Source: Alentia gelatinosa (Eukaryota; Annelida; Polychaeta; Phyllodocida; Polynoidae). From it: a stretch of 64,000 bases of DNA. The DNA lies in contig OX465579.1 in NCBI GenBank assembly GCA_950022655.1, forward strand, positions 137,401,118 through 137,465,117. The letters are read 5' to 3'. The translations under genes were made by a program, and so were the position numbers. A model generated the notes under the pieces. The model was not told the origin of the DNA. It searched no databases and saw nothing but the letters and a program-made list of their open reading frames with translations. Shown here in pieces: positions 23,601-32,268 of this stretch (positions are counted from its first letter, which is position 1; every line of letters begins with the position of its first letter).

Positions 23601-25369
23601 AATGAAGCAGATTTAAATAACTAGGAGTATTTGATCACATACACAGTAACTATTTAAAATTGAAAATTTAATTTATATTCATGGCTATTGTTCCTAAAAT
23701 ACTATTAAGTCAAACGCATTCAGATCAAGGTCTATATTCAAATATGCTAGACATATTTAGGAGAACTAACTTTCATCCGTTGACATAGGCCTACTCTTAA
23801 AATAACCTACGCTGTTTTTCAATAATTGTTTTCCTATGTCAGAAGGATATAAATCGGGGTTAAATGAAAAAGTGAAGTTCTCACTATATTGTAACATGAT
23901 TATTACCTGTAAACTCTCCATCAATGGCTAAAAAGTCCGCTTCTGATATGGCTTTCTCTACCTCAGCAAGGGATTCCTTAAAATCTGCAAATGAATACCA
24001 TATTGGCTTATTTCTACGGATGCACTACAGAATCTTATATTATCAATTCATTTTCCTAATCGAGAAAGGGGAGCCAGGGAGCCAGGGAGCCCCCCCCCCC
24101 CCCCCCCAACCATACACAAACGGTGTACGGACGATGCAGCTCCTGTATCCACCCCCCTACCACCCCCACCGTCTTAGGTCCTACCAACCCGCATTGGCCC
24201 TTTTCGCACTCGAGGTCATATTGGTGCCAGGTCGATTTAAATTGTATATGATATAATTAATAATGGTATTATAGTGAACATCTCAACTAGTATTAGGAGT
24301 AAATTCGGTTCATAATTATAGACGCCTTGAGCCCAGTATGATTTGAGCCCTGGACGCCTTGAGCCTTTTTGTGGACGCCTTGAGGCTTCTCTGTGGACGC
24401 CTTGAGCCTACCCCCTTCTTAGGAGGCCTTGACCCTCTAAGTGTAAAAACTTTGAAAAATGCCCTTAAAGTGATTTATAGTCATACCGGTATATATACAC
24501 AACCCTAACCCAACCCAATTCTAACCTGCCAGTCGGAACTATTAAAATAGGTGAAGGCTCAGGGCGTCCACGGGATAGGCTCAAGGCGTCCACAGAGTAG
24601 GCTCAAGGCATCCAAGTTTTCGCGCTGACAGGGGGCTCAAACGGTAAAAGGCTAAGGCGTCCAATTCCCAACAAATTCGATGTTCAATCAATAATAGGAA
24701 GTTTAAGAGAACATGATTTAGGCCTAGATCTATACTATAAGTATAATGGCTATATCAGAACAGAATCTGAGATATTAGTTTCCGAACTATAAGATTTGAT
24801 CTATAGACTGTAGCCACGCCCCTCCCGCTTCGCCTTCAGTAGGTGTGAAGTGGGGGTGTGGTGGGGGTTCTGCAAATGAGTCGTATCGCCGTAAACATGA
24901 AAGCTGTGAAAACGAAACTATGAACATTGAAACGCAAAAATGTGTATTCAGTTGAACTTCCGTACCAGCACTTGTGCAACAGATTAAATGATTTAAAAGA
25001 GTTATACATAATATACTGAATGTACACCATAATGATCCCATAGTTAACTCAAATGAAGACCATTCTAGTACTGACAACATTATGTGTTCTTATTAACCTA
25101 ATTTGAACTATTAAACAACTGTAAATTAAAGGGTCCATTGTCACTGAGATCTGTCGCAGTGTCGGCAAAGCGCGAAAGGCATTGACAAGCTCGGATACCA
25201 CTGACATATTGTCTAGAACACCCACTGACGATACTCTTCGCCCGTAGCATATGAAAGAGTGCGCAGTTCGCTGTATGTTTTTATCTCCAAAATGGCTGTA
25301 CTATTCTCACTATATGAAAAATATAGAAAGGTAAACGAAGATGATCTTACTGTGTCTTGTTACGTCCAT
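8685..25369 (-). CDS. PARN: PARN, poly(A)-specific ribonuclease (complete, 20 coding exons)
   Basis: DEDD-family 3' exonuclease that removes poly(A) tails and trims small RNAs. Exons, in order: 25351-25369, 23907-23984, 23523-23593, 22965-23032, 21098-21179, 20651-20711, 19115-19289, 18540-18641, 18105-18231, 17449-17505, 16771-16848, 15905-15991, 15347-15422, 14734-14970, 13691-13777, 12657-12731, 11492-11654, 10128-10252, 9405-9443, 8685-8719. All introns are GT/AG. The 1842 bases stay in frame and give 613 residues (human 639). Catalytic residues fall at D28 and E30 (AIDGEF), D292 (GHNVLLD), H377 and D382 ([11 protein letters not shown]), the same numbers as in human PARN. The R3H region lies at about 170-245. 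The RRM lies at about 441-500 with the cap-binding W475 in place. A basic stretch KRK...PKRKR (NLS-like) and an acidic tail follow, and the end FEVPTTW resembles the vertebrate terminus. All key residues are present, so it should be active. Introns are full of repeats. The splice model is inferred without transcripts. Confidence 0.96.
8894..9199 (-). mobile_element. Stem-loop MITE, copy 2 (PARN intron 19)
   Basis: A hairpin of about 75-bp arms (CTTGGCCACCGTATGCCAC pairs with GTGGCATGCGGTGGCCAAG) has the loop TGAGGCGAAGCCGAG. It is followed by a module that starts TTTATCCTACCCC, contains GTTAAGCCTATGG and ends AGGGGTAGGATAA. Near-identical copies are at 19863-20155 (same orientation) and 46738-47042 (reverse). 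Confidence 0.85.
9780..10092. repeat. TAGTTCTGCT-type minisatellite in PARN intron 18
   Basis: TAGTTCTGCTGTTAA and close variants recur more than ten times at irregular spacing of about 15-40 bp. It lies just 3' of PARN exon 18 (minus strand). No coding frame. Confidence 0.7.
10640..10770. repeat. Dispersed repeat, copy A (PARN intron 17)
   Basis: The order GTTAGTGTA, AATCTGTTC, ATCAA, TTCGRAGGAC, GARTATTTCCGAC is shared with 11262-11385, about 620 bp away. The two copies are diverged. They flank the hairpin at 10975-11217, so together these may be the two ends of one element. Confidence 0.55.
10975..11217. repeat. Hairpin repeat with about 60-bp arms (PARN intron 17)
   Basis: GGTAAAAGG, GTCTATGATGT and GCATGGAGCAAC on the left pair with GTTGCTCCAT, ACATCGTAGAC and CCTTTTACC on the right. 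The centre is about 120 bp. It looks like a foldback MITE. Confidence 0.7.
11262..11385. repeat. Dispersed repeat, copy B (PARN intron 17)
   Basis: Same motif order as 10640-10770, in the same orientation. Confidence 0.55.
13349..13615 (+). repeat. Dispersed intron repeat, copy 1 (PARN intron 15)
   Basis: It shares GATGTCAGT, GAAAAAAAGAGGGAA, GTGGARTTTACT, GGTGTGAATGAG, TTTCCTTGGAAA and AACTGCCA in order with 16178-16450, and more weakly with 17545-17815. It lies between PARN exons 15 and 16. Confidence 0.75.
13886..13910. mobile_element. 25-bp palindrome with 7-bp target duplication
   Basis: A perfect inverted repeat with 10-bp arms (CAACGAGTAT) around a 5-bp AGAGA centre. It is flanked on both sides by GATAGAC (13879-13885 and 13911-13917). 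A 23-bp version at 28059-28081 has a different flanking duplication. See findings. Confidence 0.7.
16104..16727 (+). mobile_element. Pogo-like MITE containing the intron repeat, copy 2 (PARN intron 11)
   Basis: The left end TACAGCCGAACCCC and right end GGGCTTCTACTGTA are imperfect inverted repeats with TA at both borders, as in pogo/Tigger-type elements. The repeat core of 16178-16450 matches 13349-13615. An extra partial core lies at 16580-16690. No transposase is present. It ends about 45 bp from PARN exon 11. Confidence 0.6.
17545..17815 (+). repeat. Dispersed intron repeat, copy 3 (PARN intron 9)
   Basis: More diverged copy of the 13349-13615 repeat: GACGTCAGCTGGG, AAAAAAGAGG, GTGGAATTTGCTGCCT, and CTGTCATCTCTG near its end. 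A short piece may also lie at 18660-18745. Confidence 0.65.
19863..20155 (-). mobile_element. Stem-loop MITE, copy 3 (PARN intron 6)
   Basis: Near-identical to 8894-9199: same stem, same loop TGAGGCGAAGCCGAG and same module with GTTAAGCCTATGG and a final AGGGGTGGGATAA. A short deletion sits in the module. Confidence 0.85.
24091..24107. repeat. Poly-C run in PARN intron 1
   Basis: A run of about 17 C follows a short GGGAGCCA tandem. Length in the assembly may be unreliable. Confidence 0.8.
24321..24662. repeat. Foldback repeat of GACGCCTTGAGCC units (PARN intron 1)
   Basis: The left half has four direct copies of GACGCCTTGAGSC, and the right half has four inverted copies (GGCTCAAGGCGTCC and variants). 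The centre is about 110 bp. Each arm is thus a small tandem array, so the whole can fold in several registers. Confidence 0.8.
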
Positions 25370-25860
25370 GCTGAATTTCACGAGGCCGCATGCCTCCTTG
25401 AAAATACCTAGGAGTTTCCGCGTTTGGTGACAAGTTTAGTTTCTGATTATATTATAGATCTAGTAACAAAATATCTTCTAGTTTATCTTAATGAAAATGA
25501 CACAGAGAATTTGTTTAGGAAAGGGGTTTTATGAGAAAACTTTGAGAGTATGTTCATGAAAATAAGGCTTTCTATTCCCACAGTAGAGGGCAGCACAAAT
25601 TGACGGTAAGTTCTATTATATCAGAGCCGCTAGGTGGTGTGATGCCAGCCGTACGCGCCATCCGCTGGACACGCGAGCAAGCACCTGTGAGACAACGTTT
25701 GCTGTCACCTATGGATATTCCTTGGTAAGTTTCTCTATATCTTTAATGCCCACAGACCTCACACTGGAATCCTGCACATCCCACGACCCGTACCATCACA
25801 TACGGGACGGGAGAGGCGATCTGTATCATCAGGGACGTACAGGACTTTTTTTCTATCTTT
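25370..25860. other. 5' flank of PARN
   Basis: Region upstream of the PARN start codon on the minus strand. No TATA box or clear core promoter was recognised. A CpG-containing stretch lies near 25640-25690. Confidence 0.4.
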
Positions 25861-25869
25861 CTCTTTTTT

Positions 25870-26395
25870 TTTGGGGGGGGGGGGGGGGGTTGCACCTTGG
25901 ACTACCTTGGACGATTGGCGGGCATCTAGCAACCTCCTGGGGTCTAGGGGAGGGGCGAAGCCCCTGGGAATGCTTTGATTGTATCCAGGATTTTACTTAA
26001 GGGAAAAGGTTTAACACTCGTGGGGCTGGTTTGGAAACGTTACCAGGGTTCGAGTAGCCCCAGATTGGGGTCCAGGAGGTGAAGCCCGCCAGAAGCATTG
26101 GGATTTTACAGATTATACAAGTTGTTCTCAGGACTTTGATGTAGGCAGCCTGGCAAATCACATACCTGAGACCAGCTAGGGATATTTCCAGGGGTCCAGC
26201 AGCAAAGTCTCTCCTGGGGGTCCAGGGGACAAACCCCGTGAAAGCACCGGCGTTGGTTTCCTTTAACTACGAATTTAGCTCTATTTATTTTGCATATAGA
26301 AGAGATAGTAATATTGACACTAAGACTTTAAATAGTATACATTCTGCATCCAGGATTTTGTCAAAGAGAAGAAGGTTCTTACTTACCCCAGGTTG
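25870..26395 (+). repeat. GGGGTCCAGGGG-type repeat cluster, block 1
   Basis: It begins with a G run at about 25873-25890. Units of GGGGTCYAGGGG followed by AAGCCCC or AAACCCC, then a CATTG/CACTTGG piece and ATTATACAAG, recur every 100-160 bp. No open frame covers it. Related blocks lie at 26393-26700 and 29590-29900. Confidence 0.65.
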
Positions 26396-26700
26396 CCTGG
26401 GATGTTTCACGGGGATCCAGGGGGCCCTGGAAATAGTTGGATATCAGATATTTTTCAACCTATATCCATAACTTTTATTTCCAAATCTTTAGATCTCTGG
26501 TTTCAGATAAAGATGCAATGCCAGGGTACTGGTATCTAAAAATAACTTGCCTGGGATGTTTCACGGGGATCCAGGGGGGGCCTGGAAATAGTTGGATATC
26601 AGATATTTTTCAACCTATATAGATATCCATAACTTTTATTTCCAAATCTTTAGATCTCTGGTTTCAGATAAAGATGCAATGCCAGGGTACCGGTTTTTAA
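26393..26700 (+). repeat. Tandem duplication, period about 154 bp
   Basis: TTGCCTGGGATGTTTCACGG at 26393 recurs at 26547, and the following 130 bases, through TTTCAGATAAAGATGCAATG, repeat almost perfectly. The second copy has a few extra bases (ATAG near 26620). The high identity suggests a recent duplication. Confidence 0.85.
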
Positions 26701-28050
26701 AAAAAACTTTGTCGTGACTTTTGCACTATGCGCTCGTCCAAGATTATGTTGTGATTTCAGTAATGAGAGTTTTGACTAGATATTGTTGTTATGTTATGTA
26801 GTCTCGTGAACGGACTCATGTTGGTGCTGTTGTGCATGTCTTATAAACGGCCTCATGTTGAACCAGACAGATAGATCCACCATACTGGAAGCCAGATGTA
26901 ACCAGCTCACTTCTCACTTGAATAAACCCAATTTATAGCAGCTCCAAGAACTTCTAATATATGACACAAAGCATAAACAAACAATTGTAATAAGGTTTGG
27001 CGTGTGTACAAGAGCCCCTAACACAAAGTAAGATGGTGATAGCCGGAAGTAAGGCTTAATAAGGAATGTATAACTATAAGGAAGGTAATGATCACGTGAG
27101 TTGCTGACGTAAGTGCTCAGCAGAGGAGTATACCTCTGCGGTTGCTGCAGAGAACAGCACTTGAGTATGAGGATAAGATCTAGTAGAGAACTAGAGAGGA
27201 AACCGCTCCTCACTGGAGGAGAAGCTTATTCTAGATGCCGGAGGCTTCGCTCTGCATGGAGTGGAGTCGCCTACTGGAGAACGATAATCGTGTGAAGTAG
27301 CCATCTCTGTGAGTAACTTATAGACCAACGTGTAAGGAACTAACTCTCAATGGGAGAGAATACAGAGAGGATACAATGGACTTATTGGAACGGAACACTA
27401 GAATGGACTAACATCATGGAAACTGTGAAGTGATTATGAGTGAGTTGTGAATAATTTTACTTGTACTTGGATGTTAATTAAGGACATGACATGAACGATG
27501 AAATGATCTCTAGAAATAATATTCAAGCAATCTATGGAACAAGACTCTGCACAATTGACTTATCAGGTTTGAACAATCATATCTATCATGTGAAGATTGC
27601 TTCTCAGGATATTATAGTTACATAATCAGATTTCATAGTTCGTCCTTGTTACCTCGGGCCACAGGGATGTGAGGTCACCGTGTCGCTGTGGCCAAGCCAC
27701 TCGAGTAAATCTATCTGATATGAGAGTTCTACGATCTTCAAGATGATATGAAAATAGAAGTAAGAAGTTTAGCTACTCCGAAGTCTAATTACCCTATTTA
27801 AGACCCATACAATGGTGTATTTGCCTGGGGGGATTTCAATTTCAATGATTTACGTTTTTGTGATTCACCTACATAAGAGGTTCTAGAACTGTGTATTTTG
27901 GATAATCTATACAATTTAGAGGCCAATAGCGTCTGATCTCTTCTAGCAGAATTAAGAAATTTACATATATAAGTATGGTGATTGTGGCAGAGAAGAAAAT
28001 AAGTGAGGTACTGTAACACCTGGCAGTGCCATGTCTGTGGAGTGGGGGCT
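26701..28050. other. Intergenic, nothing recognised
   Basis: 27030-27460 is purine-rich and could be an LTR or UTR remnant, but I found no pair for it. No coding frame with a known domain. Confidence 0.35.
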
Positions 28051-28058
28051 CATCATAC

Positions 28059-28081
28059 CAACGAGTATAGAGAACTCGTTG
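28059..28081. mobile_element. 23-bp palindrome with 7-bp target duplication
   Basis: Same palindrome as at 13886-13910 but lacking two central bases. It is flanked by ATCATAC at 28052-28058 and 28082-28088. The flank differs from that at 13.9 kb, which supports independent insertion. Confidence 0.7.
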
Positions 28082-28089
28082 ATCATACT

Positions 28090-29585
28090 AAGACTTTTTG
28101 TAATCTGCCATGCAAGAGCTTTTCTGAGAAAATGTACATCACAATGTTTTTGAACGATCGTCTTACTAAAGCTAGCAGCAAAATTGTTGGCATATTAAAG
28201 CAGAGACTATTACAGGGTTATTACAGGTCCTAGTATTGTCATTTATGTCCTGAGTAATCTGTAGTGTTACCATAAAGGTACATATTTTCAACAAATAAAC
28301 CATGATAAAACAGCAGCTGCCCGAAGAAAATGTTAGGTAAATGACAGTTGCTGTGATGAATGACTATTTTGATGAAATTCACTCAACAAACTCCCAAATC
28401 AACGCAGTGATGTTGCCCATGAGATAATACCTTCAATTGCTTATTCATGACCCTCATTTTGCTAGCAGATATCCTTCTTCACCACAAATTCAACAACTAA
28501 TTTACTATGAGAGTGTATTATGTGACTGTCAGGACATCCTCAGAAAACAGCAAAACCTGCATTCTGCCCATGTAGTAACTAGTATCAGAACCATTGATTT
28601 TCTAACTTTTGCAGCACCTCCTTCTATGGCATTTTCTGTGATAATTATGGGTATTTGGCTTTTGCTACATAGTAAACAGATCAACAACATATGCGAAAAA
28701 AATAGTCCCAACTGACATTGTGTGGTCACTGTTTGCAGGGGTCTTACAAAAACTGGGTTGATCTTCATTAATTCAGTTGGCAGTATTGTTTTGATTGTAA
28801 ATGGTAACAAAAGCTAGGTAACCATTCACCTACCATCTGTAATAGACCGCATTCATGTGATGGCATTCTACCTGCCAAGACAAGGTTTTTCCTTTGCTCT
28901 GGTGCCAAATATTGGGATATCCTTTCCTGGGTGTGTCAATCAGTAATCCCCACAATGCCTGCAGAATATTTAACTTTATTTTGATATTTCAAAAGATGTA
29001 TTAATGCGAGAACATTCTCTGGAATGATCTCATTAGAATTGTCATACTTTCAAATAGTCAAAGACCAACTTAATATACTTAATGGGATTGGAGTGAAAGG
29101 TTGGCATCAATGTTATGTAAGTAAGTCTTGGATTTTTGTGAGACTGCCATACCTCCCACCAGTAATAAGGGTCCCCTAGTCTCATTGGTGTGATCTCATA
29201 CACGTTCACATGGGAAAAGTCCCTACACCAGTGACTAAGTACCCTGCACTGGGTGCTAGCCACAGGCACTTTAGTCTCAAGCAAGGCATTCACAAGTGAA
29301 AAGTCAGAGACTATGTACCTTGTAAAAGGGAGAATGTCTGAGACCATGTACTGGGTATGTCCTTCCATATGAAACCGATCCACCATTTTCTTTCAAGAAT
29401 GTGTAAGCTCAATTTCAGTATTCTGCTCTGAGGTTTTTGGACAGAGGGAAAATTATCGGAGACTGGGGAAAAGGCTGGGGGCGATTTATTTTGGAGTATT
29501 AGTTGTTTTTTCTGGTGCATCTGGAAGCACTTGGATCGCATAGATTGCACAAGCTGCATCCAAGATATCATTTGAGGAAGCGGGA
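28090..29585. other. Intergenic, nothing recognised
   Basis: Several open frames of about 90-115 codons on both strands overlap one another. I see no conserved motif in any of them. The region may contain an old transposon, but this is not supported. Confidence 0.4.
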
Positions 29586-29589
29586 TACA

Positions 29590-29900
29590 CTCATTAGGCT
29601 GACCTGGAAATATTGCCAGGGGTCCAAGAACAAAGACCTTGTTTGGGTCCAGGAGGCAAAGCCTCCATAAGTAATTGGATTGTATAGATTATACAGCTGT
29701 AGGCCTACTCAGGATTTTGCTGAAGGGTGAGAGAGTCGCACATTTCAGACTACCAGTGAAAATTGCCAGTGATCCAGCAGAAAAGCCTCTCGGGGAGGGA
29801 GGGGGAGGGGGGTCAAGGGGGCAAAGCCGCCAGGAGCACTTGGGTTTAGATATTATACAAGCTGTATAGAGGATTCTGCTTCTGTGACTACCTGAGATGT
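29590..29900 (+). repeat. GGGGTCCAGGGG-type repeat cluster, block 2
   Basis: It repeats the order CCAGGGGTCCAA, GGGTCCAGGAGGCAAAGCC, ATTGGATTGTATAGATTATACA and CAGGATTTTGCT twice, at about 150-bp spacing. It belongs to the family at 25.9-26.7 kb. Confidence 0.65.
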
Positions 29901-30469
29901 TTTTAGGGGACTGATAGCATCACCGCCCTGTATCCAGGATATTGTTTCAGAAGCTCCTGAGACTAAGCAGGCCAAAATCTAATAAAAGAGCTTTGGGCTG
30001 GTGGCCCATTTTGGCCAGTTGTGTATGACCTAGTGTGGACAGAAGCTCCTAACTTTGCACCGCCGAGCTGGACGGGCTAGTGAAAAGAGCTAGTTAAATA
30101 GGCTGTTGTGCAGGCCGGTGTGCTGCGATAGTTTGAACATTACCCTGCGATAAACCGTTATTATTGCCCACTCAATACGCCCATGCTGGACACATTCTAC
30201 CGTTCAGCTAGCATGGACTGTTGGACATACATGTACTGTTATTTGGAGGTGATTTTAATGTAAATAAATGGAAAGAATAGTATTTTACCAACAGAAACTG
30301 TTAGTAAGATATGAGAATTACATGTTGTGATATGTCGTGATATGCTTAATTTCGGCGAATTTCTCACTCTCCAATCGTGGACATCAATACTGCGCATGCT
30401 CACATAGATCTATACTAGTGGGGAACAATAATAGTTTATGGCAGGGTAACAAACCATCGCACTACACCT

Positions 30470-30946
30470 TTTTTTTCTTCTTTTTTGAGAAACTTTTATT
30501 CATTCTGCCAGTTGGCAGGTCTTCCATGAACAAGAATACATCCAAACATATCCGCATACAATAGCCAATGGTGAGTGATGAGAGGTGATGTTGTTGTACA
30601 ATGCTGTACATACATTCATTATATGATTGCTTGAACATTTTACAGTTTCATGCAAGAGGTAGATTGTGGATTAGTGATAGCCCATCGAGTCAAGCTCCTT
30701 TTTAGCCAAACATTTAAACACCAGTTTAGATTCTGCCCTTTTGGTCTCAGCAATCAGTCTGTCCCATAGTTGGGTGCATCTGTAGTCGGGGCTCTTTTTG
30801 TACCCGTTATCTTTAAAGCGATATGATTTAAGGCGAATGTTTGCATCTCTCCTGGTGCCCCTTAATATAGCATCGATATTGTCCTTTTCCCCCGCACGTT
30901 TGTACGTTAGGCTAAGCATTTGTCTCATCCGTCTAGTCTCCAGCAT
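30470..30946 (-). pseudogene. LINE 3' fragment (C-terminal RT tail)
   Basis: The minus strand carries an open frame at 30671-30946. Its order MYKR-like block, TRRDANIRLKSYRFK, YKKSPDYR and LWDRL resembles the region after the RT thumb in CR1/Jockey-like LINEs. An A-rich tract on the minus strand lies at about 30470-30500. It is truncated at the 5' end near 30955. Confidence 0.55.
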
Positions 30947-31061
30947 TTCAAGAAGTGCACCTATGCTCCCCGGACTGCTGCCAGTTGGTATTTTCTACCT
31001 GAAATGGGGACCTGGCACTGCCAGCCGGCCATCCACCACCACTGGTGGCAACTTCCGTGCT

Positions 31062-31110
31062 CTTCTACCAAGCAGATCATTGCCAGCAAATTTGCCCGCA
31101 AGAACCATAT
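31062..31110 (-). repeat. Partial TTCCACCAAG-family copy
   Basis: CTTCTACCAAGCAGATCATTGCC matches the reverse complement of the right end of the 661-776 element in most bases. Only about 50 bases are recognisable. Confidence 0.4.
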
Positions 31111-31136
31111 GGGTCTCTGATGGGGCTAGCACCTGG

Positions 31137-31301
31137 GACCTGTTTCACTAGTTTCGTGACATCTAGACGCCATCAAGACGGTGTGTCCGGTTTCATAAGA
31201 TCTAGACATTAGACTTTGTTTTGTTTTTTCTTGCTTGCACTGTTGGTGCCACTTTTCATGTCTGTCTAACACCTTTGTCACGAAACTAGTGTAACAGGTC
31301 C
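31137..31301. repeat. 165-bp inverted repeat with CTGTTTCACTAG ends
   Basis: The left end CCTGTTTCACTAGTTTCGTG is the inverse of the right end CACGAAACTAGTGTAACAGG. More GTCACGAAAC pieces follow at about 31373 and 31419. Its ends resemble those of the larger foldback element beginning at 31434. Confidence 0.75.
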
Positions 31302-31433
31302 ATGATGTGTTTAGACTTGTCTAATTCTTATGTTTGGGGTCTCCCTTTCCTCAGCTCAGCTATTTGTGTTGTCACGAAACTAGACAACCCTAATGTCTGT
31401 ATGGTGTCACAGACATGTCACGAAACCAGTGAA

Positions 31434-32268
31434 ACAGGGAGCTGTTTCACTAGCAGCTGCAAGTGTCGCTCTCTGTAATAGTGGCACCACAGCGACAGTA
31501 TGCGTTTCATTAGGAGGTGCACTCAAGCGTGAACGGCACTCGGGAAAGGAGCGACACCAACAGTGGCAGTGACCATTTCATCAGTAAAATCGGTGTTGCT
31601 GTTAGTGTCACTGTGGAGCCTCTGTAAGTGACAGGGTCTACCCTGTCGTTTGTTACGTGTATAGAATACTCTCACCCACTTCCCGTGAGAATTAAGCAAT
31701 GAAATTTTTACACGAGTAAGATATACATATATCCTATAATCGTACCAATTATGAAGAAAATCGGCCAAGCGGTCCCGAAGTTATCGGCGTTTGAACTTTT
31801 TACTCCCTCTGTGCGATTGCGTTAGTCGCTGTTCTTTTTTACTCCCTCCATAGTGCGGCGGGGTTTCGGCTATTCTGTTTGTCCCCCCCGGAGACCGGCG
31901 GGAAGTGCAGTATTTCCTATGACAGAATTTAAACGCCGATAACTTGGGAACGGCTTGGCCGATTTTCTTCATATTTAATACGATTATAGGTTATATATAT
32001 ACCTTACTCGTGTAAAAATTTCATTGCTTAAATCCTATGGGAAGTGGTGAAATTCCATGTCATACCGGCCCGTTGACAAATAAATTCAAATGTCAAACGC
32101 ATGTGCATAGCGAGAGCTGTGCCAACAGTGACAGCTAGTCCCACCTCAACAGCGACAGCACTGATGAAACGCAAATTTGGGCCTGCCACTGTTTGTGCCA
32201 CTGTTGGAGCCACTGTTCCAGTCCTACCTCTCGCTTTGACCCCCCTACTAGTGAAACAGCTCCCTGGT
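31434..32268. mobile_element. 0.83-kb foldback element, ends CAGGGAGCTGTTTCACTAG
   Basis: The left end CAGGGAGCTGTTTCACTAG is mirrored by CTAGTGAAACAGCTCCCTG at the right. Homology continues inward: TAAGCAATGAAATTTTTACA near 31693 pairs with its inverse near 32010, and CGGCCAAGC..GTCCCGAAGTTATCGGCG near 31760 with its inverse near 31935. The arms take up most of the element, leaving a centre of about 130 bp. CAGGG ends are hAT-like, but I see no 8-bp target duplication and no transposase. Confidence 0.75.
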
